Assembly: GCA_014377915.1 (NCBI GenBank)
Contig: JACMOT010000639.1
Coordinates: forward strand, 1 to 11,486
From: Tardiphaga sp.
Lineage (GTDB): Bacteria; Pseudomonadota; Alphaproteobacteria; Rhizobiales; Xanthobacteraceae
Direction: 5' to 3'
DNA length: 11,486 nt
The stretch's first letter is position 1. The number at the start of each line of letters is the position of its first letter. The notes beneath the pieces are model-generated. The model worked only from the letters and a program-made list of their open reading frames with translations. It ran no database searches and had not been told where the DNA came from. Below are positions 1-7,505 of this stretch, piece by piece. Position numbers and translations under genes: made by a program.

Positions 1-664
1 CGGTAGGCGACGGCTTGTCGGTCTTGCCGACGATCACCCGATAGCGCCGCACCACGATGTCGTTCTCGACCGCCTCGGCATAGGCCCCCGGCAGATTGAC
101 GACGACATAGCGCGGGCCGAATTTAAAGCCGATCGCGCCGGCGCGCTGCAAGGATGCCTCGAGCTGCTCGATGCGCTTGGTCACGGGGACGTTCAACGCG
201 GCCATCGTGCGCGGACCGACATTGCCGGTTGCCAGCAAGCCGTGACGGGTCTGGAAACGCTTCACACCAGCCACCAGCGCGGCGTCAAACGGCCCCTTGG
301 ATTCCGACGAAGCGAGGTCGCCGGAAATCACCAGCCGGTTGCGAAGCATTTCGTCCTGCGGGCCGGCCGTGCCGATGGCGAATTTGGCGTCGGTCGGAAT
401 TTGCGGCCAGCCGCCAAGCTTCTCGATCAGCGAATAGGCCTCGATCGCCTCGACGAGGCGGCGCGCGGACCCCGGATCGAAGGTTGCTTCGCTGGACTGC
501 GCCAGCGCCGCGGCCGAGCGGGCTTCCGGCGTCAGCGCAGCGGCCACTTCGGAAGTTTTGGCCGCGGCGGAGGCCGGCGCCACCGCGCCAACCGTCTGCC
601 CCCGCGCCGCTCCGATGCCACCCTGCAGCATCAGGGTCGTCAACACCATCATCGCGCGTTTCAT
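1..664 (-). CDS. L,D-transpeptidase family protein (N-terminal part, cut by left edge)
   Basis: Periplasmic peptidoglycan-remodelling enzyme. The family forms 3-3 cross-links between meso-diaminopimelate residues of stem peptides. About 221 codons are visible on the minus strand; the C-terminal end lies beyond position 1. Residues 1 to about 22 (MKRAMMVLTTLMLQGG...) look like a signal peptide. An Ala-rich linker follows, then a helical scaffold-like region. A peptidoglycan-binding-like segment lies at about 125-158 (GPFDAALVAGVKRFQTRHG, then TGNVGPRTMAALNV). From about 185 the YkuD catalytic domain starts (YVVVNLPGAYAEAVE, VIVGKTDKPSPT). The catalytic His and Cys would lie outside the window, so activity cannot be judged. 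The start at 664 is supported by an AGGGA ribosome-binding sequence about 7 bases upstream. It lies 66 bp downstream of btaA on the same strand and could be read through from it, but no functional link is evident. Confidence 0.85.
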   Translation of the reverse strand, partial: MKRAMMVLTTLMLQGGIGAARGQTVGAVAPASAAAKTSEVAAALTPEARSAAALAQSSEATFDPGSARRLVEAIEAYSLIEKLGGWPQIPTDAKFAIGTAGPQDEMLRNRLVISGDLASSESKGPFDAALVAGVKRFQTRHGLLATGNVGPRTMAALNVPVTKRIEQLEASLQRAGAIGFKFGPRYVVVNLPGAYAEAVENDIVVRRYRVIVGKTDKPSPT

Positions 665-730
665 TTTCGATCCCTGCCCGTCATGCGTGCGGCAGAATAG
701 ATCGAGACCGGAAACGATTCGTTAACTACG

Positions 731-1960
731 TCAGCGTGGCTGGCCGTCTCCCTGCGCCCTGCGCGTGTAGAGATGGAACCCGCCATAGATGCCGGAGCGG
801 TCCGCGGCGAGCCCTGCTTCGCTGCGCGCCGCGTCGCGCTGCCAGGTATCGCGGAGCGAAGCCATCTCCGCGCCGTCCAGCGGCGACTCCGCGCCGGCGG
901 TGCGGAAGATCACGCGGACGCCGTCATTGCCGGCGCGGTCGATCGCATTCCACAGCGCGCGGATTTCATCCGGCGCCATCCAGTCCTGCGAATCCAGCAG
1001 CACCACGGCATCGATCTGCCGCGCCGGCAGGCTCTCCAGGAAAACGCGCAGATTGGCGTGCACCGGCGTCACCAGCCCCGCGCCCTTCACCATGCTGGCA
1101 AAGCGGCTCTGCTGCAGATAAAGCGGCAGGCATTTGTCGCCGGGGCCGACATAGCCGCGGCCAAGCGCCTGCCAGGCGAAATAATTGGTGTCGTTGGGAT
1201 GCACGTCGATCAGCCGCAACAGCCGCTGGTGCAGCACCTCGTTGAGCGGCTGATCGCCGCCCAGCAAACTACGCTGCTGTGGCGGGATACCCAGGCTGAA
1301 CAACAGCGCAGGCGTGCGCGTCATCATCCGGGCGAGGCGCGAGTGAAACAGCCGGTGCAATTTGTCGAGCGCCCGAATCCGCGCCGGAGACTTCGCATCG
1401 TCCTTCAGCAGCGCGCCAAGATCGATGCGCGCGATCTTCGCCAGCTGATGCGCGAAGCCGATGAAGCGGCCGAGCGCGCCGTGACGGAAGAAGCCGTCGG
1501 TGAAATAGGAATAACGTGGCTTGCCGCGGACATCGCGTTCGTCCCAATAGCCGCGCGCCTCGGCGTCGAGCGCGGGGCGCAGCCGGTCACGGTAGATCGC
1601 GGCATTATCGAGCGCGTTGCCTTCGCCAAAGAATTTCCAGAACGTCGCATAGTCCGGCAGTGCGCGCAGGCCGGCGAGCTTCAGTTTCAGCAGCGACAGA
1701 TGCGCCTCATTGAGATCGATCGCATAGATATGGGCGGGCTTGGCGGCGAGATAGGACAGCGCGTTGCAGCCGCCGCTTGAAATGGTGAGGATGGTCGCGC
1801 CTTCGGGAAGCCGCAGCGCCGCCAGATCAGCCTCGGGATCTTCCCATATCTGGGTATAGACCAGACGACGAAACCAGAACGCGAACAGCCGGTCCCAGAG
1901 TGTGGCTTCTTCATGCGTCCGGCTGTTGCGAACGGCGTCGGCGATCAAATGCGTGTTCAT
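731..1960 (-). CDS. btaA: BtaA-like S-adenosylmethionine:diacylglycerol 3-amino-3-carboxypropyltransferase (DUF3419)
   Basis: The BtaA family transfers the 3-amino-3-carboxypropyl group of S-adenosylmethionine to diacylglycerol. This gives diacylglycerylhomoserine, the first step towards the betaine lipid DGTS, at the inner membrane. The 409-residue product has the BtaA/DUF3419 hallmarks: WEDPEAD near 39-45, a SAM-site motif ISSGGCNALSYL at 60-71, the acidic strand end YAIDLNEAH at 79-87, a late LLDSQDWM at about 321-328, and IYGGFHLY near the C terminus. The frame stays open to 2122, but the start at 1960 (MNTHLIADAV) is chosen for three reasons: GAGGA stands 5 to 9 bases upstream, conserved-looking sequence begins there, and the extension is Arg-rich and non-conserved in style. 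The gene diverges from btaB across 160 bp. Its own promoter may include GATAAT at 1989-1994. Phosphate-starvation control is expected from the family in Sinorhizobium and supported by the nearby Pho-box-like site. Confidence 0.88.
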   Translation of the reverse strand: MNTHLIADAVRNSRTHEEATLWDRLFAFWFRRLVYTQIWEDPEADLAALRLPEGATILTISSGGCNALSYLAAKPAHIYAIDLNEAHLSLLKLKLAGLRALPDYATFWKFFGEGNALDNAAIYRDRLRPALDAEARGYWDERDVRGKPRYSYFTDGFFRHGALGRFIGFAHQLAKIARIDLGALLKDDAKSPARIRALDKLHRLFHSRLARMMTRTPALLFSLGIPPQQRSLLGGDQPLNEVLHQRLLRLIDVHPNDTNYFAWQALGRGYVGPGDKCLPLYLQQSRFASMVKGAGLVTPVHANLRVFLESLPARQIDAVVLLDSQDWMAPDEIRALWNAIDRAGNDGVRVIFRTAGAESPLDGAEMASLRDTWQRDAARSEAGLAADRSGIYGGFHLYTRRAQGDGQPR

Positions 1961-2120
1961 CGGTTCCTCGAATCCACCATTTGAAACAATTATCAATCGT
2001 AGACTGCGGTTTTGCGACACGGACATCCTGTTTTGTGCAAAACGCCGCATTGCCCTGTCACACCTCCGTCGTGTTGCAATGAAAAGCATGGTGCCTGTGC
2101 GGATGCCATGAGGTGATACC
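1961..2120. promoter_or_regulatory. Divergent btaA/btaB promoter region
   Basis: This 160-bp non-coding stretch separates the two start codons and is visibly A+T-richer than its surroundings. It holds the Pho-box-like site at 2055-2072 facing btaB. On the minus strand, a GATAAT hexamer (1989-1994) could be the -10 of btaA. About 8 bases upstream of it lies GTGTCGCAAAACCGCAGT (2003-2020), which matches only 10 of 18 Pho-box positions, so a separate btaA box is doubtful. AGGTGA at 2111-2116 is the ribosome-binding site of btaB. GAGGA (about 1965-1969, minus strand) is that of btaA. No convincing -10 was found for btaB. Confidence 0.55.
2055..2072 (+). promoter_or_regulatory. Candidate Pho box (PhoB site) upstream of btaB
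   Basis: CTGTCACACCTCCGTCGT agrees with the E. coli PhoB consensus CTGTCATAWAWCTGTCAY at 13 of 18 positions: 6 of 7 in the first half, 2 of 4 in the spacer and 5 of 7 in the second half. It ends 48 bp before the btaB start codon. PhoB activates btaAB genes in Sinorhizobium under phosphate limitation, so a site here fits. The site could also serve btaA across the divergent region. Matches were counted by eye and no genome-wide background was available. Confidence 0.5.
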
Positions 2121-2822
2121 ATGACGATTGTCTCCGATTACGACGATGGCGCCGAACGTTCATGGCCGACGGAAGCGACGCGGCGCATGAACCGGATGTA
2201 TCGCTGGCAGCGCTTTATCTATGATGCGACCCGACGCTATTATCTGCTCGGCCGCGATCAGTTGATCGATGGCCTGAAGCCCGCCGCCGGTGCCACCGTG
2301 CTGGAGATCGGCTGCGGTACCGGCCGCAACCTGATCCATGCCGCCCGCCAATATCCGGATGCCCTGTTCTACGGCATCGACATCTCCACCGAGATGCTGA
2401 CCACGGCGATCGCCGCGATCAAACGCCGGAACCTCGGCGACGGCGTGCGTGTCGCCCATGGCGACGCCACCGCGTTCGACCCGGCGGCGCTGTTTCGCGT
2501 GTCGGCCTTCGACCACATCATGATCTCCTACAGCCTGTCGATGATTCCCGACTGGCACGCCGTGCTCGACAATGCGGTGTTGCGGCTCAAGCCGGGCGGC
2601 CAGTTGCACATCGTCGATTTCGGAGATCAGGATCGGCTGCCGCGCATGGCACGTCATTTTCTGCTGCGCTGGCTGGCGCTGTTCGACGTCACGCCGCGGC
2701 AGGATTTGCAGGATGTCCTGACCAAGGTAGCCAGCCGTCACAAGGCCGAGCTTGCTTTCGAGCGCCCGTTCCGCGGCTACGCGCAATCCGCCATGCTGAC
2801 GATGCCTAGCCGGGACCGCTGA
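2121..2822 (+). CDS. btaB: BtaB-like SAM-dependent N-methyltransferase
   Basis: BtaB performs three successive N-methylations of diacylglycerylhomoserine to give DGTS (diacylglyceryl-trimethylhomoserine). The 233-residue product is a class I methyltransferase: motif I LEIGCGTGRN at 61-70, YGIDIS at 84-89, GDAT at 114-117, a motif-IV-like stretch ISYSLSMIPDW at 135-145, and PGGQLHIVDFGD at 158-169. Length is close to known BtaB proteins (about 210 residues) and the N-terminal RMNRMYRWQRFIYD is typical of this subgroup. By itself the fold would only say methyltransferase; the assignment rests on divergent pairing with btaA. The start at 2121 has AGGTGA just upstream. The 3' end overlaps the convergent membrane-protein gene by 17 bp. 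Confidence 0.85.
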   Translation: MTIVSDYDDGAERSWPTEATRRMNRMYRWQRFIYDATRRYYLLGRDQLIDGLKPAAGATVLEIGCGTGRNLIHAARQYPDALFYGIDISTEMLTTAIAAIKRRNLGDGVRVAHGDATAFDPAALFRVSAFDHIMISYSLSMIPDWHAVLDNAVLRLKPGGQLHIVDFGDQDRLPRMARHFLLRWLALFDVTPRQDLQDVLTKVASRHKAELAFERPFRGYAQSAMLTMPSRDR

Positions 2823-3792
2823 GCCTGCGGCGGCCGACGGCGCGGCGCGCCTCGACCGCGCCGAACAACAGCAGCGCCAGCACGAATGGCGTCAGATGAT
2901 AGAACAGCCGGAACAGCAGCAGCACCGCCAGCAACTGCTCGCGGTGCTCGCCGCCCAGTCCGATCAGGATCGTGGCGTCGAATACGCCGATCCCGGCCGG
3001 CGCGTGGCTGGCAAAGCCGAGCAACGTGGCGGCGATGAACACCGCCATCACCCGCGCCATGCCGATATCCAGCGCCTCGGGAATCAGCACATACATCGCC
3101 AGCGCCGCGGCGCCGAGGTCGATCAGACCGATGCCGATCTGCAGGAACACGTTGCGCCCGCTCGGCAGCGGCACCGACCATCCGCGACGGCCGCATACCC
3201 GGTTGCCGCGCCAGGTCCAGCCGATATAAAAAACGATGCCGAGCAACGCGGCGGCCGCGATCGACTGATTGAGGACGGGCGCCAGACGGTCGATCCGGCT
3301 GATCGCGTCGGGCTCATGGAGCACGCTGAGGCCGAGCGCCGTGAGGTTGCCAAGCCAGAAGGTCAGGCCGGTGAGAAAGCTGATGCGCGCGACGTCGGCG
3401 ACGCCGATGCCATAGCGCGCATAGATGCGATAGCGGATCGCCGATGACACCAGCAGCACGGCGCCGGTGCCGTGCGCGATCGGAAAGCTGGTGAAACTCG
3501 CCAGCGCCGCGACGCGGAACGGAATGTCGCCACGGCCGAGAATACGCAGTGCGAAGCGGTCATACAGCGTCAGGCTGCCATAGGAGATCGCGACCAGTGC
3601 CAGCGACAGTGCGATGCTGGCGGGCGACGTCCGCTGCACGGCGACCAGCACCTCGGCGAAATCGACGCCCTTCAGCGCGCTGCTGAGCGCCATGAAGGCG
3701 ATCACGGCGATCGCGAGACTGATCGCAAAGCCAAGGCTCTTCCAACCGAAGCGCCTGCCCCAGTCCCGGATCGCAGACAGTGCGGCGGTCAT
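2806..3792 (-). CDS. UPF0104 / LPG-synthase transmembrane-domain protein (MprF-flippase-like)
   Basis: Inner-membrane protein of 328 residues resembling the N-terminal flippase half of MprF (PF03706), without the C-terminal aminoacyl-transferase domain. Hydrophobic spans are visible at roughly 20-38, 58-78, 99-117, 136-158, 177-194, 217-236, 248-262 and 286-311. The family-typical late motif reads GFASHAPAGIGVFDATIL (259-276), followed by RLFYHLTPF (295-303). In MprF this domain moves lysyl-phosphatidylglycerol between leaflets; for stand-alone members substrates are mostly unknown. Coupling to the upstream phosphodiesterase is tight: GTGATG includes that gene's TGA, so translation could start at ATG (3792, used here) or GTG (3795). 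The gene is convergent with btaB, with overlapping 3' ends. A lipid-transport role beside DGTS synthesis is an inference. Confidence 0.8.
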   Translation of the reverse strand: MTAALSAIRDWGRRFGWKSLGFAISLAIAVIAFMALSSALKGVDFAEVLVAVQRTSPASIALSLALVAISYGSLTLYDRFALRILGRGDIPFRVAALASFTSFPIAHGTGAVLLVSSAIRYRIYARYGIGVADVARISFLTGLTFWLGNLTALGLSVLHEPDAISRIDRLAPVLNQSIAAAALLGIVFYIGWTWRGNRVCGRRGWSVPLPSGRNVFLQIGIGLIDLGAAALAMYVLIPEALDIGMARVMAVFIAATLLGFASHAPAGIGVFDATILIGLGGEHREQLLAVLLLFRLFYHLTPFVLALLLFGAVEARRAVGRRRLSGPG

Positions 3793-4625
3793 CACAGCAA
3801 TCTGCCGTCAGGGCCGAAAAACGGATGCGGACCGTCGAATTCCCCGATCGGCATTTGGTGGGTGACGAGCCGGCCGAAACCATCAGCGGGAAACCAGGCG
3901 TGCAGATGAAACGCCGGCGGCTCGACCGTGAATGACGGCTCGATCAATTCGCCAAGGTCAAGGGCAACAGCGTGATTCGGCGCCGGGCAGATCGTGGCGG
4001 CGACGCCTGCGAAGATCGTCAGCGTCGCGCGGTGAACATGGCCGGCGGCCAGCAATCGCACGCGGGGGTGGTTGCGCAGCAGCGGCTCCAGTTCATCGGC
4101 GTTGAAGAGGTTCTGCACGTCCATATGCTCGATGCCGGTCAAAAACGGCGGATGGTGCAGGAATAGCAGCGCCGGACGCTGCGCGGATGACAAGGTCGCC
4201 TCCAGCCACCGCAGGGTCCCGGTTTCCAGTTCGCCATGCGGCTGGCCGGCCACGCTGGAATCGAGCAGCACGATGTCGAGCCCCTCGACCTGACGCATCT
4301 GGTTGAGCGCGCCGGAGGTGGCGGCATAGGCCTGGTCCGGAAACGCCGCACGCATCAGGTCGCGCGAATCATGGTTGCCGGGAATGCTGATGAAGGGAAT
4401 TCGCAGCGGTGCCAGTAATTGCCGGAGGTGGTCATATTCCCCGGCAGTCGGCGTGTCCGCGAGATCTCCGGAGATCACCACCAGATCCGGCCGCGGCCGC
4501 AGGGCATTGAGCGTCGCGACGCAGCGCTGCAGTGCTTTCGCGGTATCGACCTTGCCATAGGCCAGTTCGCCAGGCGCCTTGATGTGCAGATCGGAGATCT
4601 GCGCAATCAGGATTGGCTTCGACAT
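3792..4625 (-). CDS. Calcineurin-like metallophosphoesterase, GpdQ/PlcP-type phosphodiesterase
   Basis: Probable cytoplasmic binuclear-metal phosphodiesterase of 277 residues with no signal peptide. All metal ligands of the class are visible: D12 and H14 (SDLH), D54 (SGDLAD), N84 and H85 (PGNHD), H157/H158 (LHHPP), and H196 and H198 (GHVH). Their spacing follows that of the glycerophosphodiesterase GpdQ closely, as does the LxYGKVD-like N-terminal region. Rhizobial PlcP, which splits phosphatidylcholine or phosphatidylglycerol into diacylglycerol under phosphate stress, is a metallophosphoesterase often associated with lipid-remodelling genes. Neighbouring btaA and btaB make a PlcP-like role attractive, since BtaA consumes diacylglycerol. 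A cyclic-nucleotide (CpdA-like) or glycerophosphodiester activity is equally compatible with the motifs. The start at 4625 has an excellent TAGGAG site 6 bases upstream. Its stop overlaps the next gene's start. Confidence 0.82.
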   Translation of the reverse strand: MSKPILIAQISDLHIKAPGELAYGKVDTAKALQRCVATLNALRPRPDLVVISGDLADTPTAGEYDHLRQLLAPLRIPFISIPGNHDSRDLMRAAFPDQAYAATSGALNQMRQVEGLDIVLLDSSVAGQPHGELETGTLRWLEATLSSAQRPALLFLHHPPFLTGIEHMDVQNLFNADELEPLLRNHPRVRLLAAGHVHRATLTIFAGVAATICPAPNHAVALDLGELIEPSFTVEPPAFHLHAWFPADGFGRLVTHQMPIGEFDGPHPFFGPDGRLL

Positions 4626-4811
4626 TAATTAACTCCTAAATCCTGATCAGGTTCGACGAACCCGCGTGCTTGTCATTGCGAGGAGCCAACGGGTCCGGAT
4701 TCGCCGGCCCGATGACAGGCTCCGTGACGCGGCAATCCGGAAAGCCACCAACGAAGCAAGACTGGATTGCTTCGTCGCAAGTGCTCCTCGCAATGACGGC
4801 CATCGGCGGCA
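4626..4811. other. Intergenic region between ABC ATPase and phosphodiesterase
   Basis: Most of this 186-bp gap is repeat copy 1 (4672-4797). The remaining 46 bp before the phosphodiesterase carry its ribosome-binding site and an imperfect hairpin, GGTTCGTCGAACC (4651-4663 region, read on the minus strand). No Pho-box-like sequence was found here. The downstream pair is therefore either read through from the ABC operon or driven by a promoter that is not recognisable. Confidence 0.5.
4672..4797. repeat. Dispersed palindromic repeat, copy 1
   Basis: A 126-bp element bounded by a perfect 15-bp inverted repeat: GTCATTGCGAGGAGC (4672-4686) and GCTCCTCGCAATGAC (4783-4797). Inside is a 9-bp hairpin, ACGAAGCAA (4751-4759) with TTGCTTCGT (4767-4775). 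It shares a 13-mer (GACGCGGCAATCC, 4726-4738) and a 17-mer (CTGGATTGCTTCGTCGC, 4762-4778) with copy 2 at 10115-10242, in the same orientation and at nearly the same spacing. It follows the last ABC gene, so its folded RNA may end transcription or protect the 3' end of that message. Confidence 0.85.
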
Positions 4812-5873
4812 TCAATTTTCCTTGGGCAGCAGGCGAATCGCCTCTGGCGCGATCGCCAGTCCGATACGATCACCGATTCCCGCGACGATTGTGTTGGGGG
4901 CATCGATCACCAGCGGTCCGTGGGAAGCGCCGGTGACGATCATGCGCTGCTTGTCGCCAATAAAACTGACGCTGTCGATGGTCCCCTGCAGCGGCGTTTC
5001 GCCCGGTCCGACGATGCGGATTGTTTCCGGCCGGATCATGGCCACGGCCGAAGGTGTGCCAGGCGGATCCCGTAGCGCCAGCGTGCCGCCGGGCAGCACC
5101 ATCTGCCCCGCCACCACTGGCCCTTCGACGATATTCGCAGCGCCCACGAACTCCGCGACAAAGCGACTCCGCGGCGTGAAATAGACCTCGCGCGGCGTGC
5201 CGATCTGGGCGATGGCGCCCTTGCGCATCACCACGATGCGGTCGCCGAGCTCCATGGCTTCTGCCTGGTCGTGGGTGACGTAGATGGTGGTGATGCCGAG
5301 CGAGCGTAGCAGTCGGTTCAACTCGCCGCGCAGCCGGTCGCGCAACGAGGCATCCAGCGCGGTCAGCGGCTCGTCGAGCAGCAGCACGCGCGGCCGGATC
5401 GCGACGGCGCGCGCCAGCGCCACGCGCTGGCGCTGGCCGCCGGAGAGCTGGTCGATGCGACGGTTTTCGAGCCCGCCGATATTGGTCAACGCCACCATCT
5501 CGGCAACCCGCGCCGCGCGGGCCTTGGCATCGACGCCGCGGATCTTCAGCCCGTAGCCGATATTGTCGGCGACGCTCATATTCGGAAACAGCGCGTAGGA
5601 CTGGAACACCATGCCGACATTGCGCGCCTCGATCGGCACCGATGTCATATCGTTGGCGTCAAACAGGATTCGGCCACCAGCGTCGGGCTGCTCGAGACCG
5701 GCGATGATCCGCAGCATGGTGGTCTTGCCGCATCCCGAGGGCCCGAGCAGCACCAATGTCTCGCCGCTGATGATGTCGAGGCTGGCCGGCGCCAGCGCCT
5801 GGGTACCATCCGCGAATGTCTTGGCGCAGCGCTCAACCCGCACGGCGGCGCCGTGTCCTGCCATCGCGGTCAT
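4812..5873 (-). CDS. ABC transporter ATP-binding protein (PotA/FbpC/PhnT class)
   Basis: Cytoplasmic ATPase energising the importer encoded upstream. The 353-residue product has a full nucleotide-binding domain: Walker A GPSGCGKT (44-51), Q-loop Q91 (VFQSYALFP), signature LSGGQRQR (143-150), Walker B LLLDEP (164-169) with D-loop LTALD, and switch H201 (VTHDQAEAM). Residues from about 240 to the end form a TOBE-type regulatory region, as in the spermidine/putrescine, iron(III) and 2-aminoethylphosphonate ATPases. This class couples to two-permease importers such as the one here. The start overlaps the upstream permease stop by 4 bp (ATGA), showing translational coupling; a second ATG lies three codons in. 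The domain does not reveal the substrate. Confidence 0.92.
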   Translation of the reverse strand: MTAMAGHGAAVRVERCAKTFADGTQALAPASLDIISGETLVLLGPSGCGKTTMLRIIAGLEQPDAGGRILFDANDMTSVPIEARNVGMVFQSYALFPNMSVADNIGYGLKIRGVDAKARAARVAEMVALTNIGGLENRRIDQLSGGQRQRVALARAVAIRPRVLLLDEPLTALDASLRDRLRGELNRLLRSLGITTIYVTHDQAEAMELGDRIVVMRKGAIAQIGTPREVYFTPRSRFVAEFVGAANIVEGPVVAGQMVLPGGTLALRDPPGTPSAVAMIRPETIRIVGPGETPLQGTIDSVSFIGDKQRMIVTGASHGPLVIDAPNTIVAGIGDRIGLAIAPEAIRLLPKEN

Positions 5874-6658
5874 TTCTTGTGGCCCTCATCGGCGAACATC
5901 TGCATTGCCACCAGCAGCGGGACAATCATGACAAAGAATATCAGAGTATAGGCGGAGGCCACTTCCAGCCGCATCGAGGCGTAGGCGTCGGCGAGGCCGA
6001 CCGGCAAGGTCTTGGTCAGCGGCGTGTGCAGCATCCAGGTCAGGTTGAATTCGCCCAGCGACAAAGTCACCACCATCAAGGACCCCGCCAGAATGCCTGG
6101 CATCGCATTGTGCACGATGACAGTGCGGAACCGCCGCCAAGGCGACGCGCCGAGCGACGCCGCGCCTTCGTCGAGGGTCTTGATATCGATACTGCCGAAC
6201 ACCGCCATCACCGAGCGCACCATGAACGGCATGGTGAAGATGACGTGGCCGGTGAGAATGAAGACCCAGGAGCGGCGAAAACCGCCAAAGCCGCCATAGG
6301 TCAGCAGCAGCGCCAGCGCGATGGCAAGGCCCGGGATCGCCAGTGGCAACGTGATGATTTCCTCGATGACCCGCGACAGCCGCCCGCCGCGCACATGCAG
6401 CGCATAGGCGGCGGGGACGCCCACCACCAGCGTCACCGCCAGCGTCGCCAGCGCGATCACGAAGGACAGCCAGATTTCGCCGGCATAGAGATCCCAGACC
6501 TGGATCACCCATCGCAGAGTGACGCCGGACGAGATGCCGCGAAAATAATTGACGGTGACGCCGGCCGATAGCGACAGGATCACCGGCACCACCAGGAAGG
6601 CGGCCACCAGCAGCGTGAAGCCGAGCTGGCTGAGAAAGATCAGACGGTCGCGCATCAT
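5870..6658 (-). CDS. ABC transporter permease 2 (PotC/PhnV-like)
   Basis: Inner-membrane permease of 262 residues, one half of the translocation channel. Hydrophobic segments start with LGFTLLVAAFLVVPVILSL (12-30) and recur at about 64-85, 101-122, 131-152, 186-205 and 235-255. The cytoplasmic coupling loop is visible as LDEGAASLGASPWRRFRTV (about 162-180), the EAA-loop that contacts the ATPase; the usual EAA reads EGAAS here. The gene starts 1 bp after the first permease stops and overlaps the ATPase start by 4 bp, so the three are one translational unit. It begins with two consecutive Met codons, and either could be used. Confidence 0.9.
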   Translation of the reverse strand: MMRDRLIFLSQLGFTLLVAAFLVVPVILSLSAGVTVNYFRGISSGVTLRWVIQVWDLYAGEIWLSFVIALATLAVTLVVGVPAAYALHVRGGRLSRVIEEIITLPLAIPGLAIALALLLTYGGFGGFRRSWVFILTGHVIFTMPFMVRSVMAVFGSIDIKTLDEGAASLGASPWRRFRTVIVHNAMPGILAGSLMVVTLSLGEFNLTWMLHTPLTKTLPVGLADAYASMRLEVASAYTLIFFVMIVPLLVAMQMFADEGHKK

Positions 6659-6659
6659 G

Positions 6660-7475
6660 CTATCCCGCCGCCGCGACGGCGCCGCCGCTGAACGAACGCG
6701 CCAGCGCGAGGATCGCCCAGGCGATCACGCCGAGCCCGATCGACAGCGCCGCCGAGATCGAGAAATTCGCCGCCAGCGTGAACTCGGTATAGATCAGCAT
6801 CGGCAGCACATCGATATTGGTGGCCAGCGTGAACGCGGTGCCGAACGCGCCCATGGCGGTGGCAAACGCGATGGCGCCGGAGGCAACGAAGGCCGGCCCC
6901 AGCGCCGGCAGCACCACGTCGCGCTGCACTGCCCAGGGGCTGGCGCCGAGCGAGCGCGCGGCCTCCTCGAGCCCGACATCGAGTTTTTGAACCGCTGCCA
7001 TGATGGTCAGGATCACGCGCGGGATCGAGAAATACAGATAGCCCAGGAACAGGCCGAAGATCGAATAGGCAAATACGATCTTCTCTCCGCTCACCGCGTT
7101 CGAGATCGCGCCGATCAGACCCTGCCGGCCCGCCAGCAGGATGATCAGAAAGCCGACCACCACACCGGGAAACGCCAGCGGAAAGGTCAGCATCGCGATC
7201 AGCACCGCGCGGCCGGGAAAGCGATGGCGCTGCAGGAACAGCCCGGCGATGGTGGCGATCATCAGCGTGGCGATGGTCGTCGCCGCCGCCAGCACCACGG
7301 TGTTGATCAGCGTGGCGCGGTAGCGCGGCTCGGTGACGATCGCGAGGTAGGCGCTGACCCCGCGCGGGCCCTCGGCACCGACCACCACGAGCTGTGCCAT
7401 CGGCAGCAGAAAGAAGGCGGAGGTCACCACCACCAGCGGCAGCAGGCACAGCCAGACAAAGGATTTATGCGACAT
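6660..7475 (-). CDS. ABC transporter permease 1 (PotB/PhnU-like)
   Basis: Inner-membrane permease of 271 residues and partner of the second permease. The first span is FVWLCLLPLVVVTSAFFLLP (6-25). Further spans are at about 58-80, 91-115, 135-155, 195-215 and 240-262. The EAA coupling loop is canonical: LEEAARSLGASPWAVQRDVV (169-188). The start codon at 7475 directly precedes the first membrane span. No free ribosome-binding sequence stands before it: the only G-rich stretch, GGGGCG, forms the 3' arm of the hairpin at 7484-7505. Translation of the permeases may therefore be limited relative to the binding protein. Confidence 0.9.
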   Translation of the reverse strand: MSHKSFVWLCLLPLVVVTSAFFLLPMAQLVVVGAEGPRGVSAYLAIVTEPRYRATLINTVVLAAATTIATLMIATIAGLFLQRHRFPGRAVLIAMLTFPLAFPGVVVGFLIILLAGRQGLIGAISNAVSGEKIVFAYSIFGLFLGYLYFSIPRVILTIMAAVQKLDVGLEEAARSLGASPWAVQRDVVLPALGPAFVASGAIAFATAMGAFGTAFTLATNIDVLPMLIYTEFTLAANFSISAALSIGLGVIAWAILALARSFSGGAVAAAG

Positions 7476-7483
7476 GGAAAACA

Positions 7484-7505
7484 GGCGCCCCGTTCACGGG
7501 GCGCC
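7484..7505 (-). terminator. Intercistronic hairpin with T-rich tail between binding protein and permease 1
   Basis: Perfect 8-bp G+C-only stem, GGCGCCCC with GGGGCGCC, around a 6-base loop. Read on the minus strand it is followed by TGTTTTCC and then the permease ATG. The shape suits a partial rho-independent terminator or an mRNA-stabilising structure just after a binding-protein gene, as known for malE-malF type operons. It would give more binding protein than permease. The 3' arm also covers the only possible ribosome-binding sequence of the permease. Effect on expression is inferred. Confidence 0.65.

Noticed and set aside
665..730. A separate promoter for the L,D-transpeptidase gene (TTAACG with TCTATT).
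   Set aside because: Both hexamers are weak and the spacing is not ideal, so nothing distinguishes them from chance.
154..1245. A 363-codon plus-strand open frame crossing the L,D-transpeptidase and btaA genes.
   Set aside because: Arg/Pro/Ala-rich composition without domains, and it spans the antisense of two well-supported genes and their intergenic gap.
2003..2020. A second Pho box facing btaA on the minus strand (GTGTCGCAAAACCGCAGT).
   Set aside because: Only 10 of 18 consensus positions match and the half-sites are poor, though its place just upstream of GATAAT is suggestive.
1961..2122. N-terminal extension of BtaA to 2122.
   Set aside because: It would cover the promoter region and the btaB start, is Arg-rich with no conserved look, and a good ribosome-binding site supports the start at 1960.
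4672..4797. Repeat copy 1 as an insertion sequence or CRISPR unit.
   Set aside because: No transposase, no regular direct repeats with spacers, and only 126 bp; it fits a non-coding palindromic dispersed repeat.
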